This document shows positions 42,317 to 51,395 of a stretch of DNA of 64,000 bases, piece after piece. Position 1 is the stretch's first letter, and each line of letters begins with the position of its first letter. The stretch is from NCBI RefSeq assembly GCF_000378465.1, contig NZ_KB899929.1, positions 1-64,000 on the forward strand, given 5' to 3'. Source of the DNA: Elioraea tepidiphila DSM 17972 (GTDB lineage: Bacteria > Pseudomonadota > Alphaproteobacteria > Acetobacterales > Acetobacteraceae). The notes beneath the pieces were generated by a model, which did not search any database, had not been told where the DNA came from, and worked only from the letters and a program-made list of their open reading frames with translations. Made by a program: the position numbers and the translations under genes.

Positions 42317-43843
42317 ATGACCGTCGATCTCGCCCGCGCGCAGGCGCACGCCGACGCGATCGCCGCCTCCTGGGCCGCCGCGCGCGGACCCGGCGGCGCG
42401 ATCGTGCTGTTCGACCGCGACGGTCCGCGCGCCACCGCCTGCGGCGGGCTCGCGAGCCTCGACCACGCGCTCGCGATCACGCCCGACACGGTGTTCCGCT
42501 GGGCCTCGATCACCAAGCACGTGCTCGCCGCGCTGGTGCTGCGCGAGGGCGGGATCCGGCTCGACGATCCGCTCGGCACGCATCTGCCCGATCTCGCGCC
42601 CGCGCCCGCCGCGGTGCCGGTCGGCCGCGCGCTCGACATGACCAGCGGCATCCCAGACGCGATGGAGGCGCTGTGGCAACTGGGCGTGCCGTGGACCGCG
42701 ACCCATGCGCGCGATGCGCTCTACCGCTTCACCGCCGCGATCGACGCCCTGAACTACCCCGCCGGCACCGAGATCTCCTACTGCAACACCGGCTATCGCT
42801 GGATGCAGCATGCGCTGGAGCCGCGCGTCGGCCCGCTCGCCGACGCGTGGCAAGGGGCGTTCTTCGCCCCGCTCGGGCTGCACTCGGTGCGGTTCCCCGA
42901 GGACTTCACCGATCCGGTGCCGAACCTTGCCACCGGCTACTGGCGCGACGAGTCCGGCGCATGGCACAGCGGGCGCTACGGCACGCATCTCTCCGCTTCG
43001 GGTGGGCTTGCCGGTTCGGCGCGCGACCTCGCGATCTGGCTTGCGGCCCTGCTCGCCGAGCGCGAGGCCGTGCAGGGCCTGCTGCCGCGCCTCGCCGCGC
43101 GTCGGCGCCTGACCGACGGGCGCGAAACGGGTTACGGGCTCGGCATCGCCCACGCGCCCTTCCTCGGCATCCCGCTGTTCGGACACGGCGGCTCGCTGCC
43201 GGGGTACAAGAACCACGTGCTGATCGCGCCCGAGCACGGCATCGGCGTTGTGCTGCTGTCGAACCGCGAGGACACCGATCCGCTCGGGCTCGCGCTCGAC
43301 GTGATCGCCGCCGGGCTCGGCGCGACCCTGCCGCCCGCCACCACCGCGCTGCCGGACGGGCTGTTCGCCGCCGCGGACGGTTCGCCGTTCTGGATCGAGC
43401 TCGCCAACGGGCGCGTGACCTTCCTCGGCGCGGCCGAGCAGCTCTTCGACGGTGGCGATGGCTGGGCGGTCTCGCGCAGCCCGTACATGTGGATCCGGCT
43501 CCGTCACGAGGGCGCCGCGATCGCGGGTGAGATCAACCACGTGGCGCGCCGCTTCGTCCCTGTGCCACGCGACGCCACACCCGATCCGGCGTGGGTCGGG
43601 CCGTGGCGCAACGACGCGCTCGGCGCCGCGTTCGAGGTCGCGGTCGCCGACGGCGCCGCGACGCTGACCATGGGCGCAGGTCCGCTCCGCCAGGCGATGC
43701 CGCTCGTGCCGCTCGGGGCCGGGCGCGCCCTCGGCCGCCGCAGCGACGGGCCCTGGGCGCAGCGCCCATGCTTCGCCTTCAGCGGCGACACATGCCGGGT
43801 TGTCACCAACCGCTGCCGCGTGTTCACCTTCCGCCGCGCCTGA
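42317..43843 (+). CDS. Serine hydrolase, beta-lactamase/D-aminopeptidase family
   Basis: A 508-residue protein of the class C beta-lactamase-like (S12) group: nucleophile SxxK as WASITKHVLAALVL, YxN as ISYCNTGYRWM, and HGG as FGHGGSLPGYKNH. The C-terminal third (about 360-508) is an all-beta domain like those of D-aminopeptidases. No signal peptide, so it is probably cytosolic, consistent with D-amino acid peptide or amide cleavage. GAGGAG lies five bases before the ATG at 42317. Follows mutL by 13 bases and precedes a peptide-binding protein gene, which supports peptide substrates. Confidence 0.85.
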   Translation: MTVDLARAQAHADAIAASWAAARGPGGAIVLFDRDGPRATACGGLASLDHALAITPDTVFRWASITKHVLAALVLREGGIRLDDPLGTHLPDLAPAPAAVPVGRALDMTSGIPDAMEALWQLGVPWTATHARDALYRFTAAIDALNYPAGTEISYCNTGYRWMQHALEPRVGPLADAWQGAFFAPLGLHSVRFPEDFTDPVPNLATGYWRDESGAWHSGRYGTHLSASGGLAGSARDLAIWLAALLAEREAVQGLLPRLAARRRLTDGRETGYGLGIAHAPFLGIPLFGHGGSLPGYKNHVLIAPEHGIGVVLLSNREDTDPLGLALDVIAAGLGATLPPATTALPDGLFAAADGSPFWIELANGRVTFLGAAEQLFDGGDGWAVSRSPYMWIRLRHEGAAIAGEINHVARRFVPVPRDATPDPAWVGPWRNDALGAAFEVAVADGAATLTMGAGPLRQAMPLVPLGAGRALGRRSDGPWAQRPCFAFSGDTCRVVTNRCRVFTFRRA

Positions 43844-43862
43844 ACAACGGGGAAGGACCACC

Positions 43863-45437
43863 ATGACGACCTTGCGCCGAACGATGCTCGCGGCGGCGGC
43901 TGCGCTCGCCCTCGCCGCGCCTGCGGCAGCCCAGGACAACGTGCTGCGCGTCGTGCCGCACGCCGATCTGCGCACGCTCGATCCCGTCGCGGTGTCGGTG
44001 GTGATCACCCGCATGCACGGGCTGATGATCTACGAGACGCTGTTCGCCTGGGACGAGAACCTCCAGCCCAAGCCGCAGATGGTCGAGCGCTGGTCGGTCT
44101 CGCCGGACGGCCTGACCTGGGAGTTCACGCTGCGCGACGGGCTGAAGTTCCACGACGGCCAGCCTGTGACCACCGCCGACGTGGCGCAGAGCCTGCGCCG
44201 CTGGATGGCGCGCGATACGGTGGGCTCGCGCGTGGGCGACGCGCTCGCCTCGCTCGACATTGTCGATGCCAAGACCTTCCGCATGGTGCTGAAGCGCCCC
44301 TTCGGCCTGATGGAATACGCGCTAGGCTCGGCGGTCGGGCAGATCCCGGTGATCATGCGCGAGGAGGATGCCAAGACCGATCCGGCGCGCCCCATCACCA
44401 CGACGGTCGGCTCCGGCCCGTTCCGCTTCAACCGCGATCGCTGGATGGCCGGCCAGGTGGTGGTCTACGACCGCAACCCCGACTACGTGCCGCGATCCGA
44501 GCCGCCCTCGGGCCTCGCGGGCGGGCGCGTCGTGAAGGTCGCGAGCGTCGAGTGGCGCAACATTCCCGATGCCTCGACCATCGCCGCGGCGCTGCAATCC
44601 GGCGAGATCGACATCTGGGAACAGCCCGCGACCGACCTGATCCCCGTGCTGACACGCGCACGCACGGTCGCGCTCGACAAGCTCAACACCATCGGCACGC
44701 AGGGGATGCTGCGGCCGAACAGCCTCTATCCCCCCTTCAACGACCATCGCGCGCGGCTCGCGCTCGCCTACATGTTCGACCAGGCCGACACCATGGCGGC
44801 CGGGTTCGGCGACGAGCGCTGGTGGCGCCGCTGCGAGGCGTTCTTCATCTGCGGCAGTGTCTACGGCTCCGAGGCGGGCACGGAGGATCTGCGGCGGCCG
44901 AACATCGAGAAGGCGAAGTCGCTGCTCGCCGAGGCCGGCTACAAGGGAGAGCGCATCGTGTTCGTCACCACCAACGACATCGCCCCGATCGGACGGATGG
45001 CCGAGGTGGCCGCGGCGGGGATGCGCCGGGCCGGGATGAACGTCGATCTGCAATACAACGACTGGGGCACGGTCATCACGCGGCAGGTGAACCGCAACCC
45101 GCCGGACCAGGGCGGCTACAACATCTTCCTGACCTACGCCTCGGGCGCGACGATGTTCCACCCGCTGACCAACATCGGCACCAACATGTCCTGCGACGGC
45201 CGCAACTGGGCCGGCTGGCCCTGCGACGAGGAGGCCGAGCGCATCCGCGGCGCGTTCATCGACGCGACCGACGAGGCGACGCGCAAGCGCCTCGCCGAGG
45301 AGCTGCAGAGGCGGCTCGCGGTGGTGCAGCCCTACCGCGTGCTCGGCCAGGCGGACCTGCCCTATGCGCGGCGCACCGCGGTGACGGGCGTGCTCGCCTC
45401 GCCGGTGATGGTGTTCTGGAACATCGAGAAGCGGTAG
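43863..45437 (+). CDS. ABC transporter substrate-binding protein, peptide/nickel type (SBP family 5)
   Basis: A 524-residue periplasmic binding protein of the DppA/OppA type. A Sec signal MTTLRRTMLAAAAALALAAPAAAQ is followed by LRVVPHADLRTLDPVAV, VERWSVSPDGLTWEFTLRDGLKFHDGQPVTTADV and GSGPFRFNRDRW, the standard family blocks. No permease or ATPase gene adjoins it; only the serine hydrolase 19 bases upstream, which hints that both serve the same peptide or amide. GGGGAAGG precedes the ATG at 43863; upstream codons in the frame belong to the hydrolase gene end. Confidence 0.9.
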   Translation: MTTLRRTMLAAAAALALAAPAAAQDNVLRVVPHADLRTLDPVAVSVVITRMHGLMIYETLFAWDENLQPKPQMVERWSVSPDGLTWEFTLRDGLKFHDGQPVTTADVAQSLRRWMARDTVGSRVGDALASLDIVDAKTFRMVLKRPFGLMEYALGSAVGQIPVIMREEDAKTDPARPITTTVGSGPFRFNRDRWMAGQVVVYDRNPDYVPRSEPPSGLAGGRVVKVASVEWRNIPDASTIAAALQSGEIDIWEQPATDLIPVLTRARTVALDKLNTIGTQGMLRPNSLYPPFNDHRARLALAYMFDQADTMAAGFGDERWWRRCEAFFICGSVYGSEAGTEDLRRPNIEKAKSLLAEAGYKGERIVFVTTNDIAPIGRMAEVAAAGMRRAGMNVDLQYNDWGTVITRQVNRNPPDQGGYNIFLTYASGATMFHPLTNIGTNMSCDGRNWAGWPCDEEAERIRGAFIDATDEATRKRLAEELQRRLAVVQPYRVLGQADLPYARRTAVTGVLASPVMVFWNIEKR

Positions 45438-45473
45438 CGCGATCGGGGGCCGGCATGGCGCCGGCCCCCCTTG

Positions 45474-47297
45474 TCACTTGGCCGGGAGGAGCGCGCGGGC
45501 GCCGAGGCGTTCCGGCACATAGCCGTTCTCGCGCGTCAGGCTCGGGTCGAGGCAGAGGATGTCCTCGAACTCGTTCACGCTGTCGATCTCGGTGCCCATG
45601 GCGATGTTGGTCACCCGCTCCAGGATGAACTCGAGCACCACCGGCACCTGGTGCTCGGCCATCAGCCGCTCGGCCTCGGCGAAGGCCTCCTTGAACTGGT
45701 TCGGGCTGGTCACGCGCAGCGCCTTGCAGCCGAGCCCCTCCGCCACCGCGACGTGATCGACGCCATAGCCGGCAACGTCCTCGCCCTGCTCGGCCATGTT
45801 GATGTTCACGAAGGCGAGGCTCACCTCGAAATCCATCTGGAAGCCGCGCTGCGCCTGGCGGATCAGGCCGAGATAGGAGTTGTTCACGACGATCTGGAGG
45901 AAGGGCAGCTTGTGCTGCGCGCCGACCGCGAGTTCCTCGATCAGGAACTGGAAGTCGTAGTCGCCGGAGAGGGCGACGATCCTGCGGTCCGGATCGGCCG
46001 CGCGCACGCCGAGCGCCGCCGGCAGCGTCCAGCCGAGCGGGCCGGCCTGGCCGCAATTGATCCAGTTGCCGGGCTTGTAGACTTTCAGGAACTGCGCGCC
46101 GGCGATCTGGCTCAGCCCGATCGTGGTGACGTAGCAGACATCGCGGCCGAACTGCTCGACCATCTCCTGATAGACGCGCTGTGGCTTCAGCGGCACCTGG
46201 TCGTAGTGCGTGCGCCGCAGCATCGTGGTCTTGCGGTGGAGGCACTCCGCGGCCCAGGCGGAACGGTCGGCGAGCCTGCCGTCGCGCGCCCACTCCTCGG
46301 CGGCCGCCACGAAGAGCCCGAGTGCTGCCTTCGCGTCCGAGACGATGCCGAAATCGGGGGCGAACACGCGGCCGATCTGGGTCGGCTCGATGTCCACGTG
46401 CACGAATTTCCGGCCCTTGGTGTAGGTCTCGATCGAGCCCGTGTGCCGGTTCGCCCAGCGATTGCCGATGCCGAGCACGAAATCCGAGCGCAGGAAGGTC
46501 GCGTTGCCGTAGCGGTGGCTGGTCTGGAGCCCGACCATGCCGGCCATCAGCGGGTGATCGTCCGGGATCGCGCCCCAGCCCATCAGTGTCGGGATCACCG
46601 GGATGCCGGTGAGCTCGGCGAAGCGGACCAGCAGATCGGACGCGGCGGCGTTGATGATGCCGCCGCCGGCGACGATCAGCGGGCGTTCGGCGGCGTTCAG
46701 CATCGCCATCGCCTTCTCGACCTGCCGGCGGGTCGCGGCCGGCTTGTAGACCGGCAGCGGCTCGTAGGTGTCGATGTCGAACTCGATCTCGCCCATCTGC
46801 ACATCGACCGGCAGGTCGATCAGCACGGGGCCCGGGCGGCCCGAGCGCATGACGTGGAAGGCCTGCTGGACCACCATCGGCACCAGGGCGGGCTCGCGCA
46901 CCGTCACGGCCCACTTGGTCACCGGCTTGGCGATCGCCTCGATGTCGACCGCCTGGAAATCCTCCTTATGGAGCTTGGCGCGCGGCGCTTGGCCGGTGAT
47001 GCACAGGATCGGCAGGCTGTCGGCCTGGGCGGTGTAGAGGCCGGTGATCATGTCGGTGCCGGCCGGGCCCGAAGTGCCGATGCAGACGCCGATATTGCCG
47101 GGCTTGGCGCGCGTGTAGCCGTCGGCCATGTGCGAGGCGCCCTCGACATGGCGGGCGAGGATGTGGCGGATGCCGCCGTGGCGCCGCATCGCCGAATAGA
47201 GCGGATTGATCGCCGCGCCGGGCACGCCGAAGGCGCACCTGACGCCCTCGCGCTCCAGCACCAGGACGGCGGCATCGACGGCGCGCATTCTCGGCAT
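45474..47297 (-). CDS. gcl: Glyoxylate carboligase (tartronate-semialdehyde synthase)
   Basis: A 607-residue thiamine-diphosphate enzyme that condenses two glyoxylates to tartronate semialdehyde with loss of CO2. The N-terminal [15 protein letters not shown] lacks the usual catalytic Glu and instead has the Val/Ala arrangement diagnostic of Gcl. Also seen: [37 protein letters not shown] and the TPP-binding [21 protein letters not shown]...[15 protein letters not shown] at 47297 gives the standard [18 protein letters not shown] start. Divergent from an IclR regulator across 206 bases with candidate operators; hyi, glxR and glxK genes are not in the window. Confidence 0.95.
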   Translation of the reverse strand: MPRMRAVDAAVLVLEREGVRCAFGVPGAAINPLYSAMRRHGGIRHILARHVEGASHMADGYTRAKPGNIGVCIGTSGPAGTDMITGLYTAQADSLPILCITGQAPRAKLHKEDFQAVDIEAIAKPVTKWAVTVREPALVPMVVQQAFHVMRSGRPGPVLIDLPVDVQMGEIEFDIDTYEPLPVYKPAATRRQVEKAMAMLNAAERPLIVAGGGIINAAASDLLVRFAELTGIPVIPTLMGWGAIPDDHPLMAGMVGLQTSHRYGNATFLRSDFVLGIGNRWANRHTGSIETYTKGRKFVHVDIEPTQIGRVFAPDFGIVSDAKAALGLFVAAAEEWARDGRLADRSAWAAECLHRKTTMLRRTHYDQVPLKPQRVYQEMVEQFGRDVCYVTTIGLSQIAGAQFLKVYKPGNWINCGQAGPLGWTLPAALGVRAADPDRRIVALSGDYDFQFLIEELAVGAQHKLPFLQIVVNNSYLGLIRQAQRGFQMDFEVSLAFVNINMAEQGEDVAGYGVDHVAVAEGLGCKALRVTSPNQFKEAFAEAERLMAEHQVPVVLEFILERVTNIAMGTEIDSVNEFEDILCLDPSLTRENGYVPERLGARALLPAK

Positions 47298-47362
47298 GGC
47301 GGTCTCCCTCTCCGGACGTGCAGGGGAGATACCGGGGCCACCGATCACGGCGCAACTTTTTC

Positions 47363-47465
47363 GGAAAACTTTTTCATGACGTTCAAACCCGGCCTAATGC
47401 CCTGACAGAACAAGCAAAAACCTTTTCCATCCGCGCTCGCGCCCAATCCGATGAAATAGTTTTCC
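47363..47465. promoter_or_regulatory. Candidate IclR/AllR-type operators between gcl and iclR
   Basis: Three related GGAAAA sites lie in an AT-rich patch. GGAAAACTTTTTC is at 47363-47375 on the plus strand; GGAAAACTATTTC (12 of 13 identical) is at 47465-47453 on the minus strand; GGAAAAGGTTTTTG is at 47428-47415 on the minus strand. Each is a rough GGAAAA-spacer-TTTTTC palindrome resembling the GGAAAATTTTCC type of AllR boxes. Their position in the divergent leader fits control of gcl and of the regulator itself. Inferred from pattern only. Confidence 0.5.
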
Positions 47466-47503
47466 TCTTCACAGCCGCGCGAGCCCGTGCCACATCGTCA
47501 ACG

Positions 47504-48331
47504 ATGTCCGTGCCGCAGAAACGCCTGCGCGGCCGCCCGCGGCTTGCGCAGAGCGCCACCGAGGCCGGTGGCGTGCAGACCCTCGATCGCGCGGTCGCGC
47601 TGATGCGCCATGTCGCGGAGGCGAACGGCCTCTCGCTCACCGAGGCCGCGGCCGCCGCCGGCCTGCCACCCTCCACCGCCTACCGCATGCTCGCGACGCT
47701 TCAGCACCACGGCATCGTCGAGTTCGACGAGACCGCCCAGCTCTGGCATATCGGCGCGGAGTGTTTCCGCATCGGTGCCGCGTTCCTGCGCCGGCGCAAG
47801 ATCGCCGAGCACGGACGCCAGGTCATGCAGGCCCTGGTCGCCCGGAGCGGCGAGACCGCGAATCTCGCCGTCGCCGAGGAGGACGGCGTCGTGTTCGTCA
47901 GCCAGGTCGAGACGCACGAGCCGATCCGCGCCTTCTTCCGCCCCGGCACGCGCGCGCCGTTCCATGCCTCGGGGGTGGGCAAGGCGATCCTCGCGCATCT
48001 CTCGGCCCAACGCGCCGCGGCGATGCTCGATCGCCTCGCGCTCGACCGTTTCACCGAACACACGATCACCGACCGCGCGAGCCTCGCGCGCGACCTCGCG
48101 CGCATCCGCGCACGCGGCTGGGCGCTCGACGACGAGGAGCGCAATCCCGGCATGCGCTGCGTCGCCGCGCCGATCTTCAACGAGTACGGCGAGCCGATCG
48201 CGGGCCTCTCGCTCTCCGGCCCGACTGTGCGGATGACGCGCGCCACGGTCGCGGCCCTCGGCCCGGTCGTGCGCGAGGCGGCCGTCGCGATCACCCGCTC
48301 GATCGGCGGGACCGTGCCGGCTCAGAAATAG
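47504..48331 (+). CDS. IclR family transcriptional regulator
   Basis: A 275-residue IclR-type regulator. N-terminal basic tail (QKRLRGRPRLAQ), winged helix (about 25-85, VQTLDRAVALMRHVAEANG, TEAAAAAGLPPSTAYRMLATLQHHG) and the C-terminal effector domain (about 95-265) with GETANLAVAEEDGVVFVSQVE, RAPFHASGVGKAILAHL and RGWALDDEERNPGMRCVAAPIF. Divergent from gcl, so it is best seen as the AllR-like controller sensing glyoxylate or allantoin products. ATG at 47504 excludes a leader frame from 47318. Overlaps the convergent membrane-protein gene by 10 bases. Confidence 0.9.
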   Translation: MSVPQKRLRGRPRLAQSATEAGGVQTLDRAVALMRHVAEANGLSLTEAAAAAGLPPSTAYRMLATLQHHGIVEFDETAQLWHIGAECFRIGAAFLRRRKIAEHGRQVMQALVARSGETANLAVAEEDGVVFVSQVETHEPIRAFFRPGTRAPFHASGVGKAILAHLSAQRAAAMLDRLALDRFTEHTITDRASLARDLARIRARGWALDDEERNPGMRCVAAPIFNEYGEPIAGLSLSGPTVRMTRATVAALGPVVREAAVAITRSIGGTVPAQK

Positions 48332-48810
48332 GCGATCGCGCGTCCGCTGGAGGCGACGCCGAGCCACAGGACCGCCGAGAACGCGGCGAGCGTGCGGGCG
48401 AGCTGCCCAGGTTCCTGGCCCTCGGACGGCCAGGCGATGCGGTGGAACAGGAGCACGTTGGTCAGCGCCAGCACCACCAGCACCGTCTTCACCGCGAAGG
48501 CGTCGTTGGTCGCGACATGCGTCGCGTCCGCCGCCAGCATCACCACACCGGAGAGCACGATCATCACGAAGCCGAGGCGCGCGACCGGCAGCAGCAACCC
48601 GGCCGCCGCAGCGAACGGCACCGCGCGCGCCACACCCAGCACGCGCAGATCGAACGAGATGATCGAACCGATCAGCAGCGCGATCCCCAGCACATGCGCG
48701 ATCGAGGCGATCGGGTAGAGCCAGAGCGAGTCGCGCGCGATCTCGCCGAGGGCGCTCGCCTCCAGCCAGACCGCCCAGTCCGGGGCGCTGACGCCGTGGT
48801 CGTGTTCCAT
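48322..48810 (-). CDS. Small integral membrane protein, unknown function
   Basis: A 162-residue protein with four predicted transmembrane helices (about 28-50 LYPIASIAHVLGIALLIGSII; 62-80; 83-103 GFVMIVLSGVVMLAAD; 112-132 and a last one at 145-160). His and Asp residues near the N terminus (MEHDHG) and in helix 1 (AHVLG) could bind metal or haem, as in related DUF2214/DUF6644-type proteins, but I cannot assign it. Seven bases downstream of the exported DUF6152-like gene and probably co-transcribed; overlaps convergent iclR by 10 bases. Confidence 0.75.
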   Translation of the reverse strand: MEHDHGVSAPDWAVWLEASALGEIARDSLWLYPIASIAHVLGIALLIGSIISFDLRVLGVARAVPFAAAAGLLLPVARLGFVMIVLSGVVMLAADATHVATNDAFAVKTVLVVLALTNVLLFHRIAWPSEGQEPGQLARTLAAFSAVLWLGVASSGRAIAYF

Positions 48811-48817
48811 GCTCGGG

Positions 48818-49168
48818 TCAGCGGAGCTGCGTCACCTGCTCGCCGATGCGGATCCACTCCGCGCGCAGCTCCTCCTCGCGCTGGCGGTGCGGATAGCCCA
48901 TCACCGTCACGGTCATGCCCGCGCGCAGCCCCTCCCGCGGCAGGCCGCGGTTGATCATGCGGAACGGCGGCGCCAGTACCACCTCCCAGGTCTTGCCCGG
49001 CGTCTTCAGCCAGAGCGTCGCGTGCGGATTGGCGAACTCCACGCGTTCGATCTCGCCGGTCAGCGTTTGCGGAGTCTGTGCCTCGTAGCTGCCCCAGCCG
49101 TGGTGCGCCGCGGCCGGGGCGGCGAGCAGCGCGGGCGCAAGTGCCAGCAACATGCGACGTGTCGGCAT
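48818..49168 (-). CDS. Exported DUF6152-like protein
   Basis: A 116-residue protein with a signal peptide (MPTRRMLLALAPALLAAPAAAHH) followed by the AHHGWGSYE motif, TLTGEIERVEFANPHATLWLK and the C-terminal RQREEELRAEWIRIGEQVTQLR, the arrangement of the DUF6152 family. The mature part is probably a small OB-like beta barrel in the periplasm. Function unknown; the pair with a four-helix membrane protein recurs in proteobacteria by memory, and metal handling has been suggested from the His-His motif. ATG at 49168 places the signal peptide correctly. Confidence 0.8.
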   Translation of the reverse strand: MPTRRMLLALAPALLAAPAAAHHGWGSYEAQTPQTLTGEIERVEFANPHATLWLKTPGKTWEVVLAPPFRMINRGLPREGLRAGMTVTVMGYPHRQREEELRAEWIRIGEQVTQLR

Positions 49169-49264
49169 GGCGGTCTCCCGGTCCTGTTGCACCCGCAGAC
49201 TGCGCCTTTCGATGCCGCCGCGGAACCCCTGCGCACGCGCCCGTGAGTCCACGGGCCTCAGCCG

Positions 49265-49822
49265 CTATCCCAGCGGCACCAGCCGGAGCGCCGAGGACAG
49301 GGTCCGCCGCGTCGCTGTCAGATCGCCCGAACGGTCGAGCGCGAAGGTCGCAAGCGTCACGAGGAAGGCGTCCGTCAGCCCGATCTCCTCGATCGCCCGC
49401 ACCGGCCCGCTGCGGTCGAGCTGCGCGGCGTCGCGCACCCAATGGATCAGCCGCGACAGGTTGAAGATCATCGGCACCCAGTGATGCGGGTGGAACGGCC
49501 AGGCCTTCTCCTGGATCATCGCGATGGTCACGGCGCGCCGCGCCGCCGCCGCCTCGAACCAGCGCAGCATCACCGCCTCGGCCCGCTCGCGCGGCGACAG
49601 GATCGCGAAGGCCGCCGGATCGGAAGGCGGGGCGATCATCGCCGCGAGCAGGCGCTGGAAATGCGCATCCGCGATCGCATCCTGGTCGCGGAACCGGGCC
49701 AGCACCTCGGTCAGCGGCAGGCCCAGTTCGCCCGCGACCTCGCGCAGCCGGAGATCGAGCCAGCCCACCACCTGGGCGCGGTCGAGCGCCGTGTCGAGGA
49801 TGCGTTCGGCGAGCGCGTCCAT
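49265..49822 (-). CDS. TetR/COQ9-like helix-turn-helix protein
   Basis: A 185-residue all-helical protein. The first 55 residues look like a TetR-type HTH (VGWLDLRLREVAGELGLPLTEVLARFRDQDAIADAHFQRLL), and the rest is helical with MIQEKAWPFHPHHWVPMIFNLSRLIHWVRDAA. COQ9, the ubiquinone-synthesis lipid-binding protein, shares this fold, so either a regulator or a COQ9-like protein is possible. It ends with RTLSSALRLVPLG. A hairpin repeat follows between it and the upstream exporter gene. ATG at 49822; the long frame to 51472 is a shadow. Confidence 0.65.
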   Translation of the reverse strand: MDALAERILDTALDRAQVVGWLDLRLREVAGELGLPLTEVLARFRDQDAIADAHFQRLLAAMIAPPSDPAAFAILSPRERAEAVMLRWFEAAAARRAVTIAMIQEKAWPFHPHHWVPMIFNLSRLIHWVRDAAQLDRSGPVRAIEEIGLTDAFLVTLATFALDRSGDLTATRRTLSSALRLVPLG

Positions 49823-49849
49823 GGCAGACAGATAAGGAACGCCTGTAGC

Positions 49850-49893
49850 GGGGGAAAGGGTCAGCCGACCCTTTCCCCCACACCCCCTATCCC
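49850..49893. repeat. Palindromic repeat element, copy 2
   Basis: A perfect 13-base stem GGGGGAAAGGGTC (49850-49862) pairs with its complement (49867-49879) across an AGCC loop, and the minus-strand stretch 49893-49869 is a 25-base exact match to 4443-4467. The element supplies the last codons of the MATE gene ([10 protein letters not shown]), so it was probably inserted at the gene's 3' end and extended the reading frame. Stem geometry would suit a terminator after the exporter, though no T-run follows. Confidence 0.7.
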
Positions 49894-51270
49894 GAGAGCC
49901 TCCCGCCGCGACCACCGCACCACCAGGAGCCCGGCCACGATCGCGAGGCCGAAGGCAAGCCCGAGCCAGATCCCCAAGGCCCCGAAGCCGGCGCCGAAGG
50001 CCAGCAGCGCGCCCACCGGCAGCCCCAGCACCCAGTAGCCGAGACCCGCGAACAGCATGGGCACGCGCGTGTCCTTGAGCCCGCGCAGCGCGCCGGCCCC
50101 GACCACCTGGAGCCCGTCCACCACCTGGAACAGCCCGGCCACCCGCAAGAGCCGCGCGCCGAGTGCCGCGACCTCCTCCGCCTGCGCGAGCGTCGGGTCG
50201 AGGAACAGCGCCACGATCGGACCCGGCGTCAGCACGAACACCAGCGCCATCGCGCTCATGAACCCGCCGGCGAGCCCGAGCGCGGTCCAGCCCGCGCGCG
50301 CGACGCCCTCGCGGTCGCGCGCCCCGGCCGCCAATCCCACCCGCACCGTCGCGGCCTGGCTGATTCCCATCGGCACCATGAAGGTGAGGCTCGCGCACTG
50401 GATGGCGATCGCGTGGGCGGCCACCGACACCGCGTCGATCCACCCCACCAGCAGCACCGCCGCGTTGAACACCATCACCTCGAACAGCAGCGCACCGACG
50501 ATCGGCAGCGACACCCGCAACAGCTCCGCCATGCGGTCGCGGTCGAGCCGCCACAGCCGCCCGAGCAGCGCGTAGCGGCGGAACTGCCGGTCCGTCACGC
50601 ACACGCCGAGCAGCATCGCCATCATCGCCGTCATCGACGCCGCACTGGCGATGCCCGCGCCGACGATGCCGAGCTCGGGCAGGCCGAAACGGCCGAAGAT
50701 GAACAGCCAGTCGAGCAGGCCGTTCAGCGGGATCGCGATCATGGTGGCGACCAGCGCGGGTTTCGGCCGCTCGAGCGCGGAGACGAAGCTGCGCAGCACC
50801 ATGAACCACCAGAACGGCAGCAGCCCTGGAAGCAGGGTGCGTACATAGACCCCGCCGAGCGCGGCGATCGGCGGCTCCTGGCCGAGCAGCAGCAGGATCG
50901 CCTCGGCGTGCCAGAGCATGAGCGACGCGGGCAGGGCGAATCCGGCCGTCGCCCACAGACCCATCCGTGCCGAGCGGCGCACGTCGCGCACCGCATGCCG
51001 CCGCCGCCCGAGCGCCTGCGCCATCAGCGGCGCGGTGCCGAAGGCGAGCCCGAGCCCGGCGATCGCGAAGGTCCAGTAGAGCGCGAGCCCGATAGCCGAG
51101 GCCGCGAGCGCCACCGGGTCGTAGTTGCCGAGCATCGCCGCATCGGTGATGCCCATCGCCATCTGCGACAGGTTCGTCAGCGCGATCGGCCAGGCGAGCG
51201 AGACGGTCGAGCGGATCTCGGCCGACCATGCGCCACCCGCCGCGCGTGCGGGCAGCGCGGTTGCGGTCAT
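49861..51270 (-). CDS. MATE family multidrug efflux protein
   Basis: A 469-residue multi-pass membrane protein of the MATE/NorM family, exporting cationic drugs or metabolites with H+ or Na+. Family stretches: SLAWPIALTNLSQMAMGITDAAMLG, AQALGRRRHAVRDVRRSARMG, IPLNGLLDWLFIFGRFGLPELGIVGAGIAS and VPMGISQAATVRVGLAAG, repeated in the two halves. The C terminus ends inside the palindromic repeat. ATG at 51270 gives a normal length. Divergent from the ABC importer at 51396 across 125 bases. Confidence 0.92.
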   Translation of the reverse strand: MTATALPARAAGGAWSAEIRSTVSLAWPIALTNLSQMAMGITDAAMLGNYDPVALAASAIGLALYWTFAIAGLGLAFGTAPLMAQALGRRRHAVRDVRRSARMGLWATAGFALPASLMLWHAEAILLLLGQEPPIAALGGVYVRTLLPGLLPFWWFMVLRSFVSALERPKPALVATMIAIPLNGLLDWLFIFGRFGLPELGIVGAGIASAASMTAMMAMLLGVCVTDRQFRRYALLGRLWRLDRDRMAELLRVSLPIVGALLFEVMVFNAAVLLVGWIDAVSVAAHAIAIQCASLTFMVPMGISQAATVRVGLAAGARDREGVARAGWTALGLAGGFMSAMALVFVLTPGPIVALFLDPTLAQAEEVAALGARLLRVAGLFQVVDGLQVVGAGALRGLKDTRVPMLFAGLGYWVLGLPVGALLAFGAGFGALGIWLGLAFGLAIVAGLLVVRWSRREALGIGGVGERVG

Positions 51271-51395
51271 GCGCGCGGCTATAGCCGGGATGGTCCCGCC
51301 TGTGCCATCCCGCATCGCACCATGCGCCGTCTCGACAGCGTCTGGCTGCGCGCGCAAGATCGCGGGCCGAGGTTCGGGCACGGGAGAGCGTGAGG

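Noticed and set aside
43863-45437. Peptide-binding protein as part of a full ABC operon
   Set aside because: No permease or ATPase gene is adjacent; the next gene is on the other strand.
45474-47297. Glyoxylate carboligase as acetolactate synthase large subunit
   Set aside because: The catalytic Glu region is replaced by the Gcl-type sequence, there is no adjacent small subunit, and an IclR regulator adjoins.
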